A stretch of DNA of 64,000 nt from Aminobacter ciceronei (GCF_014138625.1 NZ_JACJHY010000022.1:62001-126000), one strand, 5' to 3'; shown: positions 26,030 through 34,930, counted from the stretch's first letter. The notes: generated by a model not told the origin, from the letters alone. Numbers and translations are program-made.

Positions 26030-26326
26030 ATGTCCCGCGCTTGCGAACTCACCGGCAAAGCCGTCATGACCGGCAACAATGTGAGCCACGCCAACAACAA
26101 GACCCGTCGTCGCTTCCTGCCGAACCTGGTCAACGTCACGCTCATCTCCGAGACGCTGAACCAGAACGTGCGCCTGCGCATTTCGGCCAACGCCCTGCGC
26201 ACGGTCGAGCATCGCGGTGGCCTCGACGCCTTCCTGATCAAGGCTGACGCGGAAGAGCTGTCGCAGCGTGCGCGCCTGCTCAAGAAGCAGATCGCCAAGA
26301 AGAACGCCGAGCAGGCCGCAGCCTAA
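26030..26326 (+). CDS. rpmB: 50S ribosomal protein L28
   Basis: A 98-residue ribosomal protein. The family opening [20 protein letters not shown] and the basic [17 protein letters not shown] stretch are typical, and the length matches alphaproteobacterial L28. It is a single gene with its own promoter, followed by a GC-rich hairpin. Confidence 0.97.
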   Translation: MSRACELTGKAVMTGNNVSHANNKTRRRFLPNLVNVTLISETLNQNVRLRISANALRTVEHRGGLDAFLIKADAEELSQRARLLKKQIAKKNAEQAAA

Positions 26327-26355
26327 TCGTCTGACGAGGCGGGGGACGACCGCCT

Positions 26356-26391
26356 GGAGCCTCTGACGGCCGCAAGGACGATGGAGGCTCC
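26356..26391 (+). terminator. GC-rich hairpin downstream of rpmB
   Basis: GGAGCCTC (26356-26363) pairs perfectly with GAGGCTCC (26384-26391) over a 20-base loop, between the rpmB stop and the riboswitch at 26423. There is no T-run, so it may be a weak terminator or a processing/stability hairpin that separates rpmB from the transporter. Confidence 0.5.
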
Positions 26392-26422
26392 GCCCAAATC
26401 CGCCCGGGCTATGCCCGTACCG

Positions 26423-26451
26423 CTGGTTCCATTACCCAGGATAAAAAAATG
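26423..26451 (+). promoter_or_regulatory. preQ1-I riboswitch overlapping the start codon
   Basis: CTGG (26423-26426) pairs with CCAG (26436-26439), enclosing the loop TTCCATTAC. The tail GATAAAAAAATG follows. This matches the preQ1-I pattern GGUUC-N-ACCC with an AUAAAAAA tail. The pseudoknot strand, CUA in Bacillus, is here AUG, able to pair with CAU in the loop. The ribosome site AGGA (26438-26441) overlaps the 3' arm of P1. The gene controlled is a queuosine-precursor transporter, which fits preQ1 sensing. Confidence 0.75.
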
Positions 26452-27126
26452 AACTCCGGTTCAAGATACCTGCCTTTCGTGGCGGCCATGGCGCTTGTCG
26501 TCGTCGCTTCCAACATTCTCGTCCAGTTCCCGATGCAGGGACAGGTCGGACCTTTGGCGCTTGCCGACGTCCTGACCTGGGGCGCCTTCACCTATCCCTT
26601 CTCATTCCTGGTCACCGACCTTGCCAACCGGCGCTACGGCCCGAAGCTGGCACGGCGTATCGTCTTCGTCGGCTTCACGGTTGCGGTGGTCTGCTCGATC
26701 GTCATTCCGCCGGTGCTGTTCCGCTATGGCCTGATCCCGTTCGACACGGCTGCCGATCGACTGGCGCGAATCGCCGTTGCCTCCGGTGCTGCCTTCCTGA
26801 CCGCCCAGTTGCTCGACATCACCGTGTTCAACTGGCTGCGCCGGCAGAGCTGGTGGCGCGCGCCGATCTTCGGCACGCTCGTCGGTTCGGTGTTCGACAC
26901 GGCGATCTTCTTCGGCATCGCCTTTTCGGCAGCCTTCGCTTTCCTCGGCTCCGAGGATGCATTCGCCCTGGAAGCGGCCCCGCTGTTCGGCGTGCTGCCG
27001 TTCGAGGCGGCGCGCTGGATCTCGTGGGCGCTCGGCGACCTCACGGTGAAGCTTCTGATCGCCGTCTTCGCGCTGATCCCCTACCGCCTGATCGCCGCGC
27101 GCTGGACACAGCCGGCGCTGGCATAG
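26449..27126 (+). CDS. yhhQ: Queuosine-precursor transporter (VUT/YhhQ family)
   Basis: A 225-residue membrane protein with about six helices. Characteristic are the N-terminal helix ending in NILVQFP and the strongly conserved YPFSFLVTDLANRRYG after helix 2, with WALGDLTVKLLIAVFALIPYR at the end. This family imports the queuosine precursors preQ0 or preQ1 for tRNA modification. An apparent preQ1-I riboswitch includes its ribosome site and start codon, which supports the assignment independently. Confidence 0.92.
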   Translation: MNSGSRYLPFVAAMALVVVASNILVQFPMQGQVGPLALADVLTWGAFTYPFSFLVTDLANRRYGPKLARRIVFVGFTVAVVCSIVIPPVLFRYGLIPFDTAADRLARIAVASGAAFLTAQLLDITVFNWLRRQSWWRAPIFGTLVGSVFDTAIFFGIAFSAAFAFLGSEDAFALEAAPLFGVLPFEAARWISWALGDLTVKLLIAVFALIPYRLIAARWTQPALA

Positions 27127-27242
27127 CCGCCAACAAATACGACAGCATTGCCAAGAGCATCCGATGATCGATCGGCTGCTCTTGCATGTCGGGCGCCGCC
27201 GCATACCTTACCGGCTCGCGCCACGGCATGATCGGCAAGGGT

Positions 27243-28133
27243 ATGGCTCTCGATTCGGTTGATCTTTTCCTCGAGGTCGTTCGGACCGGAAGCTTTTCCG
27301 GCGCAGCCAGAGCCACCGGCATCCCCGTCTCAACGATAAGCCAGCGTATCGCCGCACTCGAAACCCGCCTCGGCAGCACCTTGCTCAAGCGCACCACGCG
27401 ACGTCTGGCCTTGACCGAAACCGGCGCAAGCTATCACGAGGTCGCGTCGCGGGCGCTGGCCGAACTGCGCGGCTACGAGGCCGAGCTGACCGACACGGCG
27501 GCAGGGCTGAGCGGCAAGCTCAGAGTGGCGAGCACGATCGCCATGGACGATGTGCTGGCGCCGCTGCTGAGCAGCTACCTCGAGGCTCATCCCAACATGT
27601 CGCTGGAGCTCAATCTGAGCAGCCGCAACGCCGACCTGTTCACTGATGGCATCGACGTCGCCATTCGGGTCGGCACGCTGCGCGACGATTCGGGGCTGGT
27701 GGCGCGTTCGCTTGGCAGTGCCGCGCTGAGGCTCGTGGCGTCACCTGCCTATCTCGCGGCACATGCACCAATCAGCCATCCTGGTGACATCGACACCGGC
27801 CAGCTGATGTCCTTTTCCGGATATGCCTCGGCACAGCTACGCCACGCCGGCGGCGACCCCTACAAACTGAGCATCTCCGGTCGTTTCACCGGCAACCAGC
27901 TTTCGTCATTGCGGCATCAAGCCGTCGCGGGTCGTGGTATTGCGCTGGTGCCGGCTGCGTTCCTGGCCCGGGAACTGGCCAGTGGCGAGCTGGTGATTCT
28001 GTTGCCCGAGTGGAGCGGCGAGGCGCAGCCGATCCACATCGTCTATCTGCGCCAGCGCATCGTCTCGAGGCGCCTGCGCTCCTTCATCGACCATGTCGTC
28101 GCGCATTTTCCGCGCCAGCTGTTCGTCGCCTGA
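27243..28133 (+). CDS. LysR-family transcriptional regulator
   Basis: A 296-residue LysR protein. The HTH is MALDSVDLFLEVVRTGSFSG followed by AARATGIPVSTISQRIAALE, then a LysR substrate domain with LSSRNADLFTDGIDVAIRVG, the common group resembling DsdC/AaeR-like regulators of small-molecule efflux and catabolism. The ATG at 27243 begins the domain directly; an open extension upstream is rejected. The genes after it (monooxygenase-like protein, DsbA-like protein) lie in the same direction and may be targets. Confidence 0.88.
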   Translation: MALDSVDLFLEVVRTGSFSGAARATGIPVSTISQRIAALETRLGSTLLKRTTRRLALTETGASYHEVASRALAELRGYEAELTDTAAGLSGKLRVASTIAMDDVLAPLLSSYLEAHPNMSLELNLSSRNADLFTDGIDVAIRVGTLRDDSGLVARSLGSAALRLVASPAYLAAHAPISHPGDIDTGQLMSFSGYASAQLRHAGGDPYKLSISGRFTGNQLSSLRHQAVAGRGIALVPAAFLARELASGELVILLPEWSGEAQPIHIVYLRQRIVSRRLRSFIDHVVAHFPRQLFVA

Positions 28134-28233
28134 TCTTCCGTCGATCCGGAAGCTGCATCCTGAAATCTCCGGCTAATCCACCCGGGTACCTGTCCTTACC
28201 TTCGGCTCATCAAAGCGACGAAAGGACATGCAG

Positions 28234-28596
28234 ATGCAGGACACACAGGGATTCTACTCGATCATCGACTACACCGTGGACGGCGCCCAGACACAGCAAG
28301 AGCTGATCGACGCCTTCGCCGGCCTGCAGGAAAAATGGGTACGGTTCTATCCCGGCTACAAGTCGGCGCATCTGTTTGCCAGCACCGACGGCACGCGCGT
28401 CTACAACATCATCCACTGGGAAAGCGAAGCCGCGCATCGCGAATTCGAGCGCGTATCGGACAATGCCGCGCGCATTGCGGCGATCGAGGGCGTCATCGAC
28501 GGCCTCAAGGGCAAGGCCGAGCCCAGAATGAGCGGCCCACCGCGCTACAACCTCGTCCGCGAAATCGCGCCCGGCCCGCGCCCGATCGACGCCTGA
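28234..28596 (+). CDS. Antibiotic biosynthesis monooxygenase-like (ABM fold) protein
   Basis: A 120-residue small protein with the ferredoxin-like ABM pattern: FYSIIDYTVDGAQTQQELIDA, then FYPGYKSAHLFASTDGTRVYN and an IIHWESEAAHREFER helix. Members act as heme-degrading or quinone-forming monooxygenases, or simply bind small aromatic molecules; no specific activity can be read. AAAGGA precedes the ATG at 28234; the ATG six bases earlier is too close to it. It is followed by the DsbA-like gene after 14 bases, an apparent operon. Confidence 0.78.
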   Translation: MQDTQGFYSIIDYTVDGAQTQQELIDAFAGLQEKWVRFYPGYKSAHLFASTDGTRVYNIIHWESEAAHREFERVSDNAARIAAIEGVIDGLKGKAEPRMSGPPRYNLVREIAPGPRPIDA

Positions 28597-28610
28597 GCCG
28601 GGAGGAGACC

Positions 28611-29240
28611 ATGCAGATCGAGATGCATGCCGACGTGCTGTGTCCGTGGAGCTACATCGCCAAGCGCCGCCTCGAAGCCGCCTCGGCGCTTGCCGGCACG
28701 CCGATCAGGATCGTTTGGCGCAGCTTCGAGTTGTCGCCCGAAGGCGCTCTGATATCAGGCGACAGCGCCGCCGACATGATCAGGCAATGGCGCGGCGATG
28801 CGGCCGAAGCGCGGCTCGCCCAGATCACAGGGTTCGGAGTGGTCGAGGGCATCAAGCTAGACCTGGAGAACGCCCGCCCGGTCAACAGCTTCAACGCGCA
28901 CCGGCTGGTTCACCTTGGTGCAGCGAGCGGCAAGGCCGACGCGGTGATGGAACGCCTGCTGCGCGCCTATCACAGCGAGGCCGAAAACATAGCCGACCGC
29001 GGCGTTCTGGACCGGCTTGGCCGCGAGGCCGGGCTTGCGCCAGGTGCGGTGGCGGAATTGCTCGCCGGCGACGATTTCGCCGCCGCCGTGCGCGCCGACA
29101 AGCGCCTCGCCGTCGAACGCGGCATATCGGGCGTGCCGGTGATGGTCCTCGCCGGGACAGCGCCGACTTCGGCGGTCAAGCCGGTCGAGGAGCTTGCCAA
29201 GCTGCTGCGACAGGCGGCGGCAAGCGAGCCGAGCGCATGA
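28611..29240 (+). CDS. DsbA-family (FrnE-like) oxidoreductase
   Basis: A 209-residue thioredoxin-fold protein of the FrnE/2-hydroxychromene isomerase group. The N-terminal active site is DVLCPWSYIAKRRLE, where the second cysteine of CxxC is Ser, then the helical insert and the cis-Pro region GISGVPVMVLAG. It lacks a signal peptide, so it is cytoplasmic. A disulfide isomerase, glutathione-dependent isomerase or chaperone role is possible. GGAGGAG precedes the ATG at 28611. Confidence 0.87.
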   Translation: MQIEMHADVLCPWSYIAKRRLEAASALAGTPIRIVWRSFELSPEGALISGDSAADMIRQWRGDAAEARLAQITGFGVVEGIKLDLENARPVNSFNAHRLVHLGAASGKADAVMERLLRAYHSEAENIADRGVLDRLGREAGLAPGAVAELLAGDDFAAAVRADKRLAVERGISGVPVMVLAGTAPTSAVKPVEELAKLLRQAAASEPSA

Positions 29241-29280
29241 GCATCGGTATTCGCTACTTTCCGCGACCACCGGGGACATG

Positions 29281-29323
29281 CTGACGTAATGCAATCTCGA
29301 CAATGTCGCGGGAGTTACGTCAG
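29281..29323. promoter_or_regulatory. Inverted repeat upstream of the GNAT gene
   Basis: CTGACGTAA (29281-29289) and TTACGTCAG (29315-29323) are a perfect 9-base inverted repeat with 25 bases between, ending 13 bases before the GNAT ATG. It may be a pair of half-operators or an RNA hairpin near the ribosome site. Confidence 0.55.
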
Positions 29324-29336
29324 ACACGGTGGATAC

Positions 29337-29786
29337 ATGACCATTACACTACGCCCGCTCAACGATGCCGAGCGGGCAACAATGCTTGAACTGCAAGTCG
29401 CGCCGGCGCAGCAGAATTTTGTCGCCAGCAACGAGGATTCGATCGAAGAGGCTGATGCGGGCCACCATTGCGCGCCGTTCGCCATCTATGCCGATGACCT
29501 GCCGGTCGGCTTCACCATGTATGCGCTCGATCCCGACGACGGCAATTACTGGATCTATCGGCTGATGATCGACCAGCGTTACCAGCGGCTCGGCTATGGC
29601 CGCAAGGCGTTGCTGGAGATGCTGAAGCTGATGTCGAAGCTGCCCAGCTGCGGCCATGTCACCTTGAGCGTCGTGCCGGAAAACGAAATGGCGATGGCGC
29701 TCTATCGCGAGGTTGGCTTCCGCGCGACGGGCGAGGTTATCGGTGGCGAGGTCGTCTTTCGTCACGACCTTTCGGCGATCGGCTGA
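29337..29786 (+). CDS. GNAT-family N-acetyltransferase
   Basis: A 149-residue GCN5-type acetyltransferase. The acetyl-CoA motif is IYRLMIDQRYQRLGYGRKAL (motif A, R/Q-x-x-G-x-G/A variant LGYGRKAL), followed by VTLSVVPENEMAMALYREVGF. Overall layout resembles SpeG/BltD-like polyamine acetyltransferases, but the substrate is uncertain. GGTGGA precedes the ATG at 29337. The convergent Lrp gene ends seven bases away. Confidence 0.88.
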   Translation: MTITLRPLNDAERATMLELQVAPAQQNFVASNEDSIEEADAGHHCAPFAIYADDLPVGFTMYALDPDDGNYWIYRLMIDQRYQRLGYGRKALLEMLKLMSKLPSCGHVTLSVVPENEMAMALYREVGFRATGEVIGGEVVFRHDLSAIG

Positions 29787-29792
29787 GGCCGA

Positions 29793-30221
29793 TCAGCGGT
29801 CGATTCGCGTCGACAGGACGATCGACGACAAGGTGCGTTCGACACCTTCGAGCGCACCTATTCGGTCGATCAAGGCATCGAGGTCGCGCACCGACGGCGC
29901 CTCGACGACGACGATCATGTCGAAATTGCCGCTGACCGAATGCAGCGTGCGCACCTCGGGAATCCGCTTCAGCACCGCCTCCACCGCCGCCGAGACCTTG
30001 GGCAGCGCGGTGACCAGGATATGCGCGCGAACCAGGTTCTTCTCGTAGTCTGGCGACAGCCTGACGCTGTAGCCAGCAATCACCCCACGCTGTTCCAGCC
30101 GCTCGATCCGGCTTTGCACCGTCGTTCGCGACACACCTAGCTTGCGCGCCAGCTCGGCCGTCGAGGCGCGCGCGTTCTCGCGCAACAAGGCAAGCAGGGC
30201 GCGGTCAGGGTCTGTCGTCAT
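29793..30221 (-). CDS. Lrp/AsnC-family regulator
   Basis: A 142-residue regulator: HTH over residues 5-60 (LLALLRENARASTAELARKL, then GVSRTTVQSRIERLE) and a C-terminal RAM ligand domain (AHILVTAL, LHSVSGNFDMIVVVEA). It is divergent from the saccharopine-dehydrogenase-like gene, an arrangement in which Lrp-type proteins commonly control amino acid catabolism. Lysine sensing is a plausible guess. The ATG at 30221 opens the HTH directly; the frame's long N-terminal extension is unlikely. Confidence 0.9.
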   Translation of the reverse strand: MTTDPDRALLALLRENARASTAELARKLGVSRTTVQSRIERLEQRGVIAGYSVRLSPDYEKNLVRAHILVTALPKVSAAVEAVLKRIPEVRTLHSVSGNFDMIVVVEAPSVRDLDALIDRIGALEGVERTLSSIVLSTRIDR

Positions 30222-30267
30222 TTCGTCGATACCATACGTCGTTTCGTCCAAAACATATCGGCCTTTC

Positions 30268-30285
30268 GGCAATATCGATACTGCC
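30268..30285. promoter_or_regulatory. Candidate Lrp operator
   Basis: GGCA-ATATCGATAC-TGCC is an inverted repeat with an AT-rich centre, 46 bases from the Lrp start and 58 from the dehydrogenase start. CGATAC/CGATACC elements recur nearby (30227-30234). Binding is inferred from position. Confidence 0.4.
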
Positions 30286-30343
30286 TTTTGACGTGGTGCG
30301 ACCGTAGACTCCGCGCGAAATTCCATTTGAAGGGGACATGACC

Positions 30344-31444
30344 ATGAAACAGATCGTTGTCGTAGGCGCAGGCAAGATCGGCTCGACCATCGCCGACATG
30401 CTGGCCGAGAGTGGCGATTACCAGGTGACCGTGGTCGACCGCTCGCAGGCCGCACTTGATTCGCTCGAGACCGGCAACGCCGTCGAGACGCTTAAGGTCG
30501 AGATCGCCGAAGCTGGCGCCCTCGACGCCGTTTTGGCAGGCAAGTTCGCCGTACTTTCCGCTGCCCCCTTCCACCTCACCACGCGCATTGCCGAGGCAGC
30601 CGCCAAGGCCGGCGTGCACTATCTCGACCTGACCGAGGACGTCGCTTCGACCCGCATCGTCAAGGAACTGGCTGTCACCGCCAAGAGCGCCTTCATCCCG
30701 CAGTGCGGCCTCGCACCAGGCTTCATCTCGATCGTCGCCAACGATCTCGCCAAGCGCTTCGATTCGCTGGAGAGCGTGCGCATGCGCGTCGGCGCACTGC
30801 CGCAGTACCCGTCCAATGCGTTGAACTACAATCTGACCTGGAGCACCGACGGCGTCATCAACGAGTATTGCGAGCCCTGCGAGGCGATCGTCGAAGGCTC
30901 GCTGGTCGAGGTGCCGCCGCTGGAAGAACGCGAAGAGTTCTCGCTCGACGGCATCACCTATGAGGCGTTCAACACCTCGGGCGGTCTCGGCACGCTGTGC
31001 GAGACCTACAAGGGCAAGGTGCGCACGCTGAACTACCGCACCATTCGCTATCCCGGCCACGCCGCGATCATGAAGGCGCTGCTCAACGATCTCGGCCTGC
31101 GTCACCGCCGCGAAGTGCTCAAGGACATCCTGGAGAACTCGCTGCCGGCGACCATGCAGGACGTGGTGGTGATCTTCGTCACCGTCAGCGGTCGCAAGGG
31201 CGGGCGCCTGCTCCAGGAAAGCTACGCCAACAAGATCTACAGCCGCCAGATGGGCAAGATGGTGCGCAGCGCCATCCAGATCACCACGGCTTCCGGCATC
31301 TGCGCCGTGCTCGACATGCTGGCCAACGGCGCATTGCCGCAGCAGGGCTTCATCCGCCAGGAAGACATCGCACTCGACGCCTTCCTCGCCAACCGCTTCG
31401 GCCACAACTACGCCCAGGCCGCGACAAGCCATCTGGCAGCCTGA
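30344..31444 (+). CDS. Saccharopine dehydrogenase-family protein, probable lysine catabolism
   Basis: A 366-residue NAD(P)-dependent dehydrogenase. The N-terminal Rossmann motif is VVVGAGKIGSTIADMLAE, followed by VLSAAPFHLTTRIAEAA and HYLDLTEDVASTR, with the C-terminal saccharopine reductase domain (CGLAPGFISIVANDLAK onward). Size matches lysine 6-dehydrogenase or saccharopine dehydrogenase; which reaction it catalyses is not decidable here. AAGGGG lies eight bases before the ATG at 30344. A strong terminator follows. It is probably controlled by the divergent Lrp gene. Confidence 0.85.
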   Translation: MKQIVVVGAGKIGSTIADMLAESGDYQVTVVDRSQAALDSLETGNAVETLKVEIAEAGALDAVLAGKFAVLSAAPFHLTTRIAEAAAKAGVHYLDLTEDVASTRIVKELAVTAKSAFIPQCGLAPGFISIVANDLAKRFDSLESVRMRVGALPQYPSNALNYNLTWSTDGVINEYCEPCEAIVEGSLVEVPPLEEREEFSLDGITYEAFNTSGGLGTLCETYKGKVRTLNYRTIRYPGHAAIMKALLNDLGLRHRREVLKDILENSLPATMQDVVVIFVTVSGRKGGRLLQESYANKIYSRQMGKMVRSAIQITTASGICAVLDMLANGALPQQGFIRQEDIALDAFLANRFGHNYAQAATSHLAA

Positions 31445-31492
31445 TTGGGGGACGCCTTACGGGGAAGATACCCCGGAGGTCATGATTTTTGC

Positions 31493-31526
31493 AGCGAGGG
31501 GTTAGGGGACCCCTCGCTTTCTTTTT
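31493..31526 (+). terminator. Strong intrinsic terminator after the dehydrogenase
   Basis: AGCGAGGGGT (31493-31502) pairs perfectly with ACCCCTCGCT (31509-31518) over a 6-base loop, followed by TTCTTTTTG. Confidence 0.9.
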
Positions 31527-31584
31527 GTCCGGATAGCTGCGACCGGCTCCCTGCTTGGCTCGGCCAAGGGCAAGTTCAGGCAGA

Positions 31585-31956
31585 TCAGATCGCTACCATC
31601 GGCCCGAAGAAGCCGATGATGCGCGCGATGCGCTTCCCGTCGGGCGAAAGCTCGGCAATATCAAGGCCTTCGGGCAGCGGTGTGCCGTCGGCCTCGACGA
31701 CGCGCCAGCCGAAGCGGGCAACGCCGTGATGAAGATCGACAGAGGTGGTGCGGACGATCTTCGCACCGGGGCGGCTCATCCGGATACTTGCGATATGCAC
31801 CAGAAGCTCATCGGCACCGACAGTGTCGGCCCGCGGGTCGGTGTATGTCGCCCGCTCGGCCCAGACGGCTTCGAGCAGCTCCTTGCGACTGTCGGCGTCG
31901 GGTTCGTTCCAGACCGCGCAGTAGCGGTCAATGAGGCTGGTTACATCGGACGACAT
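31585..31956 (-). CDS. SnoaL/NTF2-like protein
   Basis: A 123-residue small alpha+beta barrel protein: SLIDRYCAVWNEPDADSRKEL, then VWAERATYTDPRADTVGADEL and a strand-rich end with FGWRVVEADGTPL. This is the SnoaL-like polyketide-cyclase/NTF2 layout, which serves enzymes and binding proteins alike. Function is unknown. The ATG at 31956 has GGGAG ahead; a longer frame to 32007 is rejected. It follows the phytase-like gene after 47 bases. Confidence 0.8.
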   Translation of the reverse strand: MSSDVTSLIDRYCAVWNEPDADSRKELLEAVWAERATYTDPRADTVGADELLVHIASIRMSRPGAKIVRTTSVDLHHGVARFGWRVVEADGTPLPEGLDIAELSPDGKRIARIIGFFGPMVAI

Positions 31957-32003
31957 GGCTGGCTCCCGCATCGCAGGCGCCGACAATAGCGGACAATCGC
32001 TGC

Positions 32004-33011
32004 TCAATCGCCGTGCAGGATGAATTCCAGGTAGAGGTTGCGCTGCAGGATCGAATGGTTGTCGTCGGAGACCAGCGATACCATCAGCGCGCCGTCGCTG
32101 CGCTGCCAGACGTCGAGCCCTTCCATGTTGTCGATCTGGTAGCCCATGTTGGCTTCCAGCAGCACCGGGCCGTCGGCGATCTGGCCCCTGGCGATTGTCT
32201 CGGAGGCAATGCGCCGGAGCCGCATCTTCACGCCCGAAGCCATCGAGAAGCTACGTTCAAGCAGCAGCAGGTCGCCATCGGGCAGGAAGGCGCCGTCGGT
32301 GATGTCGAACTCGCCGTTGCGCTTGACCGTGAAGACGCCCTTCTTGGGCCCCTCGATGATCGCGGCGAAGATGTTGCCTGATGTGTCGAGGCTCTTTTCC
32401 GACACCACCACAAGCCCGCCCTTCTCAGTGGAATAGGCGACGGTCTCGAAGCCGCGATTCGTCCTGAGCTCGTTGCGCGGCACGAGGAACTCGAGCTCGC
32501 GGAACGGCGGCTGCATGTTGTCGGGATCGATGCGGTACTGGGCGACGCGGTGGGTGCGCTCGAAGCCCACGGTAGCGATACCGTCCTTCACCGCAAGGCC
32601 CTCTGCATCGGCCTGCCATTTCTTTTCGATGGCGACACCGGAGCTGTCCACCATCTGCACCATGCGGAAGTTCTCGATGCCCGTCGGGCGCATCGCGGAA
32701 TCGCGGGCGACACGTCCAAAATACCAGAAGCCGGTGTCGGCGACGCCGATGAAGTCACTCCCCGATTTGAGGAAGCGGAAGGCCGACAGCGCGCCGAGAT
32801 TGCGCGACGACGAGGTCATTTCGAGGCCGCCGACGAATTCGAGCGGACCAAAGATCTTCTGGTCGAGACCGATCTGGAAGCGGGCGATGGGACGGGCTGA
32901 TATCTCGATGCGCTCGATGGCAGGCTGCTCGGCGCGCGAGGACGCGGTGAGCGATGCCGACAGCGCGAGCGCCGCCAAGGCAGCGCAAGCAAGGTGCCGC
33001 AGCCGGGCCAT
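32004..33011 (-). CDS. Exported esterase-like/phytase-like beta-propeller protein
   Basis: A 335-residue protein: signal peptide (HLACAALAALALSASLTASSRA), then the PF13449-type esterase-like phytase domain. FVGGLEMTSSSRNLGALSAFRF, FIGVADTGFWYFGRVARD, DAEGLAVKDGIATVGFERTHR and ITDGAFLPDGDLLLLERSFS are family-like. Phosphatase or phytase activity has not been shown for most members. The start at ATG 33011 gives a clean signal peptide; GTG 33023 would overlap cobT by four bases. It is the third gene of a cobS-cobT run. Confidence 0.82.
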   Translation of the reverse strand: MARLRHLACAALAALALSASLTASSRAEQPAIERIEISARPIARFQIGLDQKIFGPLEFVGGLEMTSSSRNLGALSAFRFLKSGSDFIGVADTGFWYFGRVARDSAMRPTGIENFRMVQMVDSSGVAIEKKWQADAEGLAVKDGIATVGFERTHRVAQYRIDPDNMQPPFRELEFLVPRNELRTNRGFETVAYSTEKGGLVVVSEKSLDTSGNIFAAIIEGPKKGVFTVKRNGEFDITDGAFLPDGDLLLLERSFSMASGVKMRLRRIASETIARGQIADGPVLLEANMGYQIDNMEGLDVWQRSDGALMVSLVSDDNHSILQRNLYLEFILHGD

Positions 33012-33019
33012 GGACAAGC

Positions 33020-34918
33020 TCACCCGGCGCGCCGGAAGCCGCCGCGGCGGGTCTCGCGCGCACTCTCTTCGCCGAACAGCGAGGCGAGCTGCTCGGTCAT
33101 CGCACCTGCCAGTTCCTCGGCGTCGACGATGGTGACGGCACGGCGATAGTAGCGCGTGACGTCGTGGCCGATGCCGATCGCCAGAAGCTCGACCGGCGAG
33201 CGCGTCTCGATCAGGTCGATGACGGCGCGCAGATGGCGCTCCAGATAGTTGCCCGGATTCACCGACAGCGTCGAATCGTCCACCGGCGCGCCGTCCGAGA
33301 TCATCATCAGGATCTTGCGCTGCTCGGGCCGTGCGATCAGGCGCTGGTGCGCCCAGAGCAACGCTTCGCCGTCGATGTTTTCCTTAAGCAGGCCTTCGCG
33401 CATCATCAGGCCGAGATTGCGGCGGGCGCGGCGCCACGGCGCGTCGGCTGACTTGTAGATGATGTGGCGGAGGTCGTTGAGGCGGCCGGGGTTCGGCGGC
33501 TTGCCGTCCTTCAACCACTTCTCGCGTGCTTGTCCGCCTTTCCAGGCGCGCGTCGTGAAGCCGAGGATCTCGACAGAGACGCCGCAGCGCTCCAGCGTGC
33601 GCGCCAATATGTCGGCGCAGGTTGCGGCAACGGTGATCGGACGGCCACGCATCGAGCCGGAATTGTCGAGCACCAGCGTGACGACGGTGTCGCGGAACTT
33701 GGTGTCGCGCTCCTGCTTGAACGACAGCGGCTGCATCGGGTCGATGACGACGCGCACGAGGCGTGCGGGGTCGAGATAGCCCTCTTCCAGGTCGAAGTCC
33801 CAGGAACGGTTCTGCTGCGCCATCAGGCGGCGCTGCAGGCGGTTGGCGAGACGGCCGACGACACCAGACAGATTGGCGAGCTGCTTGTCGAGGAAGGCGC
33901 GGAGACGGTCGAGTTCGTCCTCGTCACACAGCTCCTCGGCGCCCACTGTCTCGTCGAAAGCGGTGGTGAAGACCTTGTAGTCGATTTCGCGCGGCAGGTT
34001 GGCGAAGGGATTGTCCTGGCGGCGCGCCTCGCCCGGCGTCTCGGAATCGACGTCATCGTCGTCGGACATCTCGTCGGACGTGGCATCGGACGCCTCCATC
34101 TCGCCGGACTGCTCTTCGTCGGCGGAGGATTCGGCATCTTCGGACTGTGCCTGCTCGGAGCCGGAATCGTCCTCGCCGCCCTCCTCGCTCTGCTCCTCGC
34201 CTTGCGGCTGGTCGTCGTCCTGGTCCTCGTTGTCCTCGGTCTCCTGGTCGTCGCCATATTCCTCGGCCATCTCGAGCGAGGCCAGCATATGACGGACGAC
34301 ACGGGCGAAAGCCTGTTGGTCCTCGAGGCTGCCGAGCAGGCCGTCGAGATCGCCACCGGCCTTCTGGTCGACCCAGTCGCGCCAGAGCGCGACCATGCGC
34401 TCGCCGCTCTTGGGGACGGGCTGGCCGGTCAGCTTCTCGCGCACCATCAGCGCCAGCGCTTCCTCGAGCGGCGCTTCCGACTGTTCGGTGACGTCGGCGA
34501 GATTGGCCTTGGCGTATTTGTCCTCGAGCATCGAGGTGATGTTCTGGGCAACGCCTGTCATGGCGCGGCTACCGATGGCCTCGACACGCGCCTGCTCGAC
34601 CGCGTCGAACACGGCACGGGCTTGCTTGCCCTCGGGCGCCAGGCGGGCATGGATGCGGCCGTCGTGGCAGGCACGCTTCAGCGCCATGGAATCGCCGAGG
34701 CCCCGGGTGACGGCGATGTCACTGGGCGAGGCCTTCTTGGGCAGCTCGGGCAGGCGGGCGCGATTGCCGGCAAGCGCCGGCCGCTCCTTGGCGAAGGCCA
34801 CTTCGAGGCCGTTGTCGCCCGAAATGGCACGCATGCAGACGGTCATCGCGCGCTTGAAGCTGTCGGCTTCAGAGCCCGTCTTCGACTTGTTGCGTGTGTT
34901 GTCGCCCGGCCCTGCCAT
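33020..34918 (-). CDS. cobT: Cobaltochelatase subunit CobT
   Basis: A 632-residue subunit of the aerobic cobalt chelatase (CobN-CobS-CobT) that inserts cobalt into hydrogenobyrinic acid diamide in vitamin B12 synthesis. It has an N-terminal helical domain, a long acidic linker rich in Glu/Asp/Ser (about residues 225-300), and a C-terminal VWA domain with MIDAS motif [10 protein letters not shown] and later [10 protein letters not shown]. It lies 12 bases after the cobS stop. cobN is not in this window. Confidence 0.96.
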   Translation of the reverse strand: MAGPGDNTRNKSKTGSEADSFKRAMTVCMRAISGDNGLEVAFAKERPALAGNRARLPELPKKASPSDIAVTRGLGDSMALKRACHDGRIHARLAPEGKQARAVFDAVEQARVEAIGSRAMTGVAQNITSMLEDKYAKANLADVTEQSEAPLEEALALMVREKLTGQPVPKSGERMVALWRDWVDQKAGGDLDGLLGSLEDQQAFARVVRHMLASLEMAEEYGDDQETEDNEDQDDDQPQGEEQSEEGGEDDSGSEQAQSEDAESSADEEQSGEMEASDATSDEMSDDDDVDSETPGEARRQDNPFANLPREIDYKVFTTAFDETVGAEELCDEDELDRLRAFLDKQLANLSGVVGRLANRLQRRLMAQQNRSWDFDLEEGYLDPARLVRVVIDPMQPLSFKQERDTKFRDTVVTLVLDNSGSMRGRPITVAATCADILARTLERCGVSVEILGFTTRAWKGGQAREKWLKDGKPPNPGRLNDLRHIIYKSADAPWRRARRNLGLMMREGLLKENIDGEALLWAHQRLIARPEQRKILMMISDGAPVDDSTLSVNPGNYLERHLRAVIDLIETRSPVELLAIGIGHDVTRYYRRAVTIVDAEELAGAMTEQLASLFGEESARETRRGGFRRAG

Positions 34919-34930
34919 TTGAGCCTGTTC

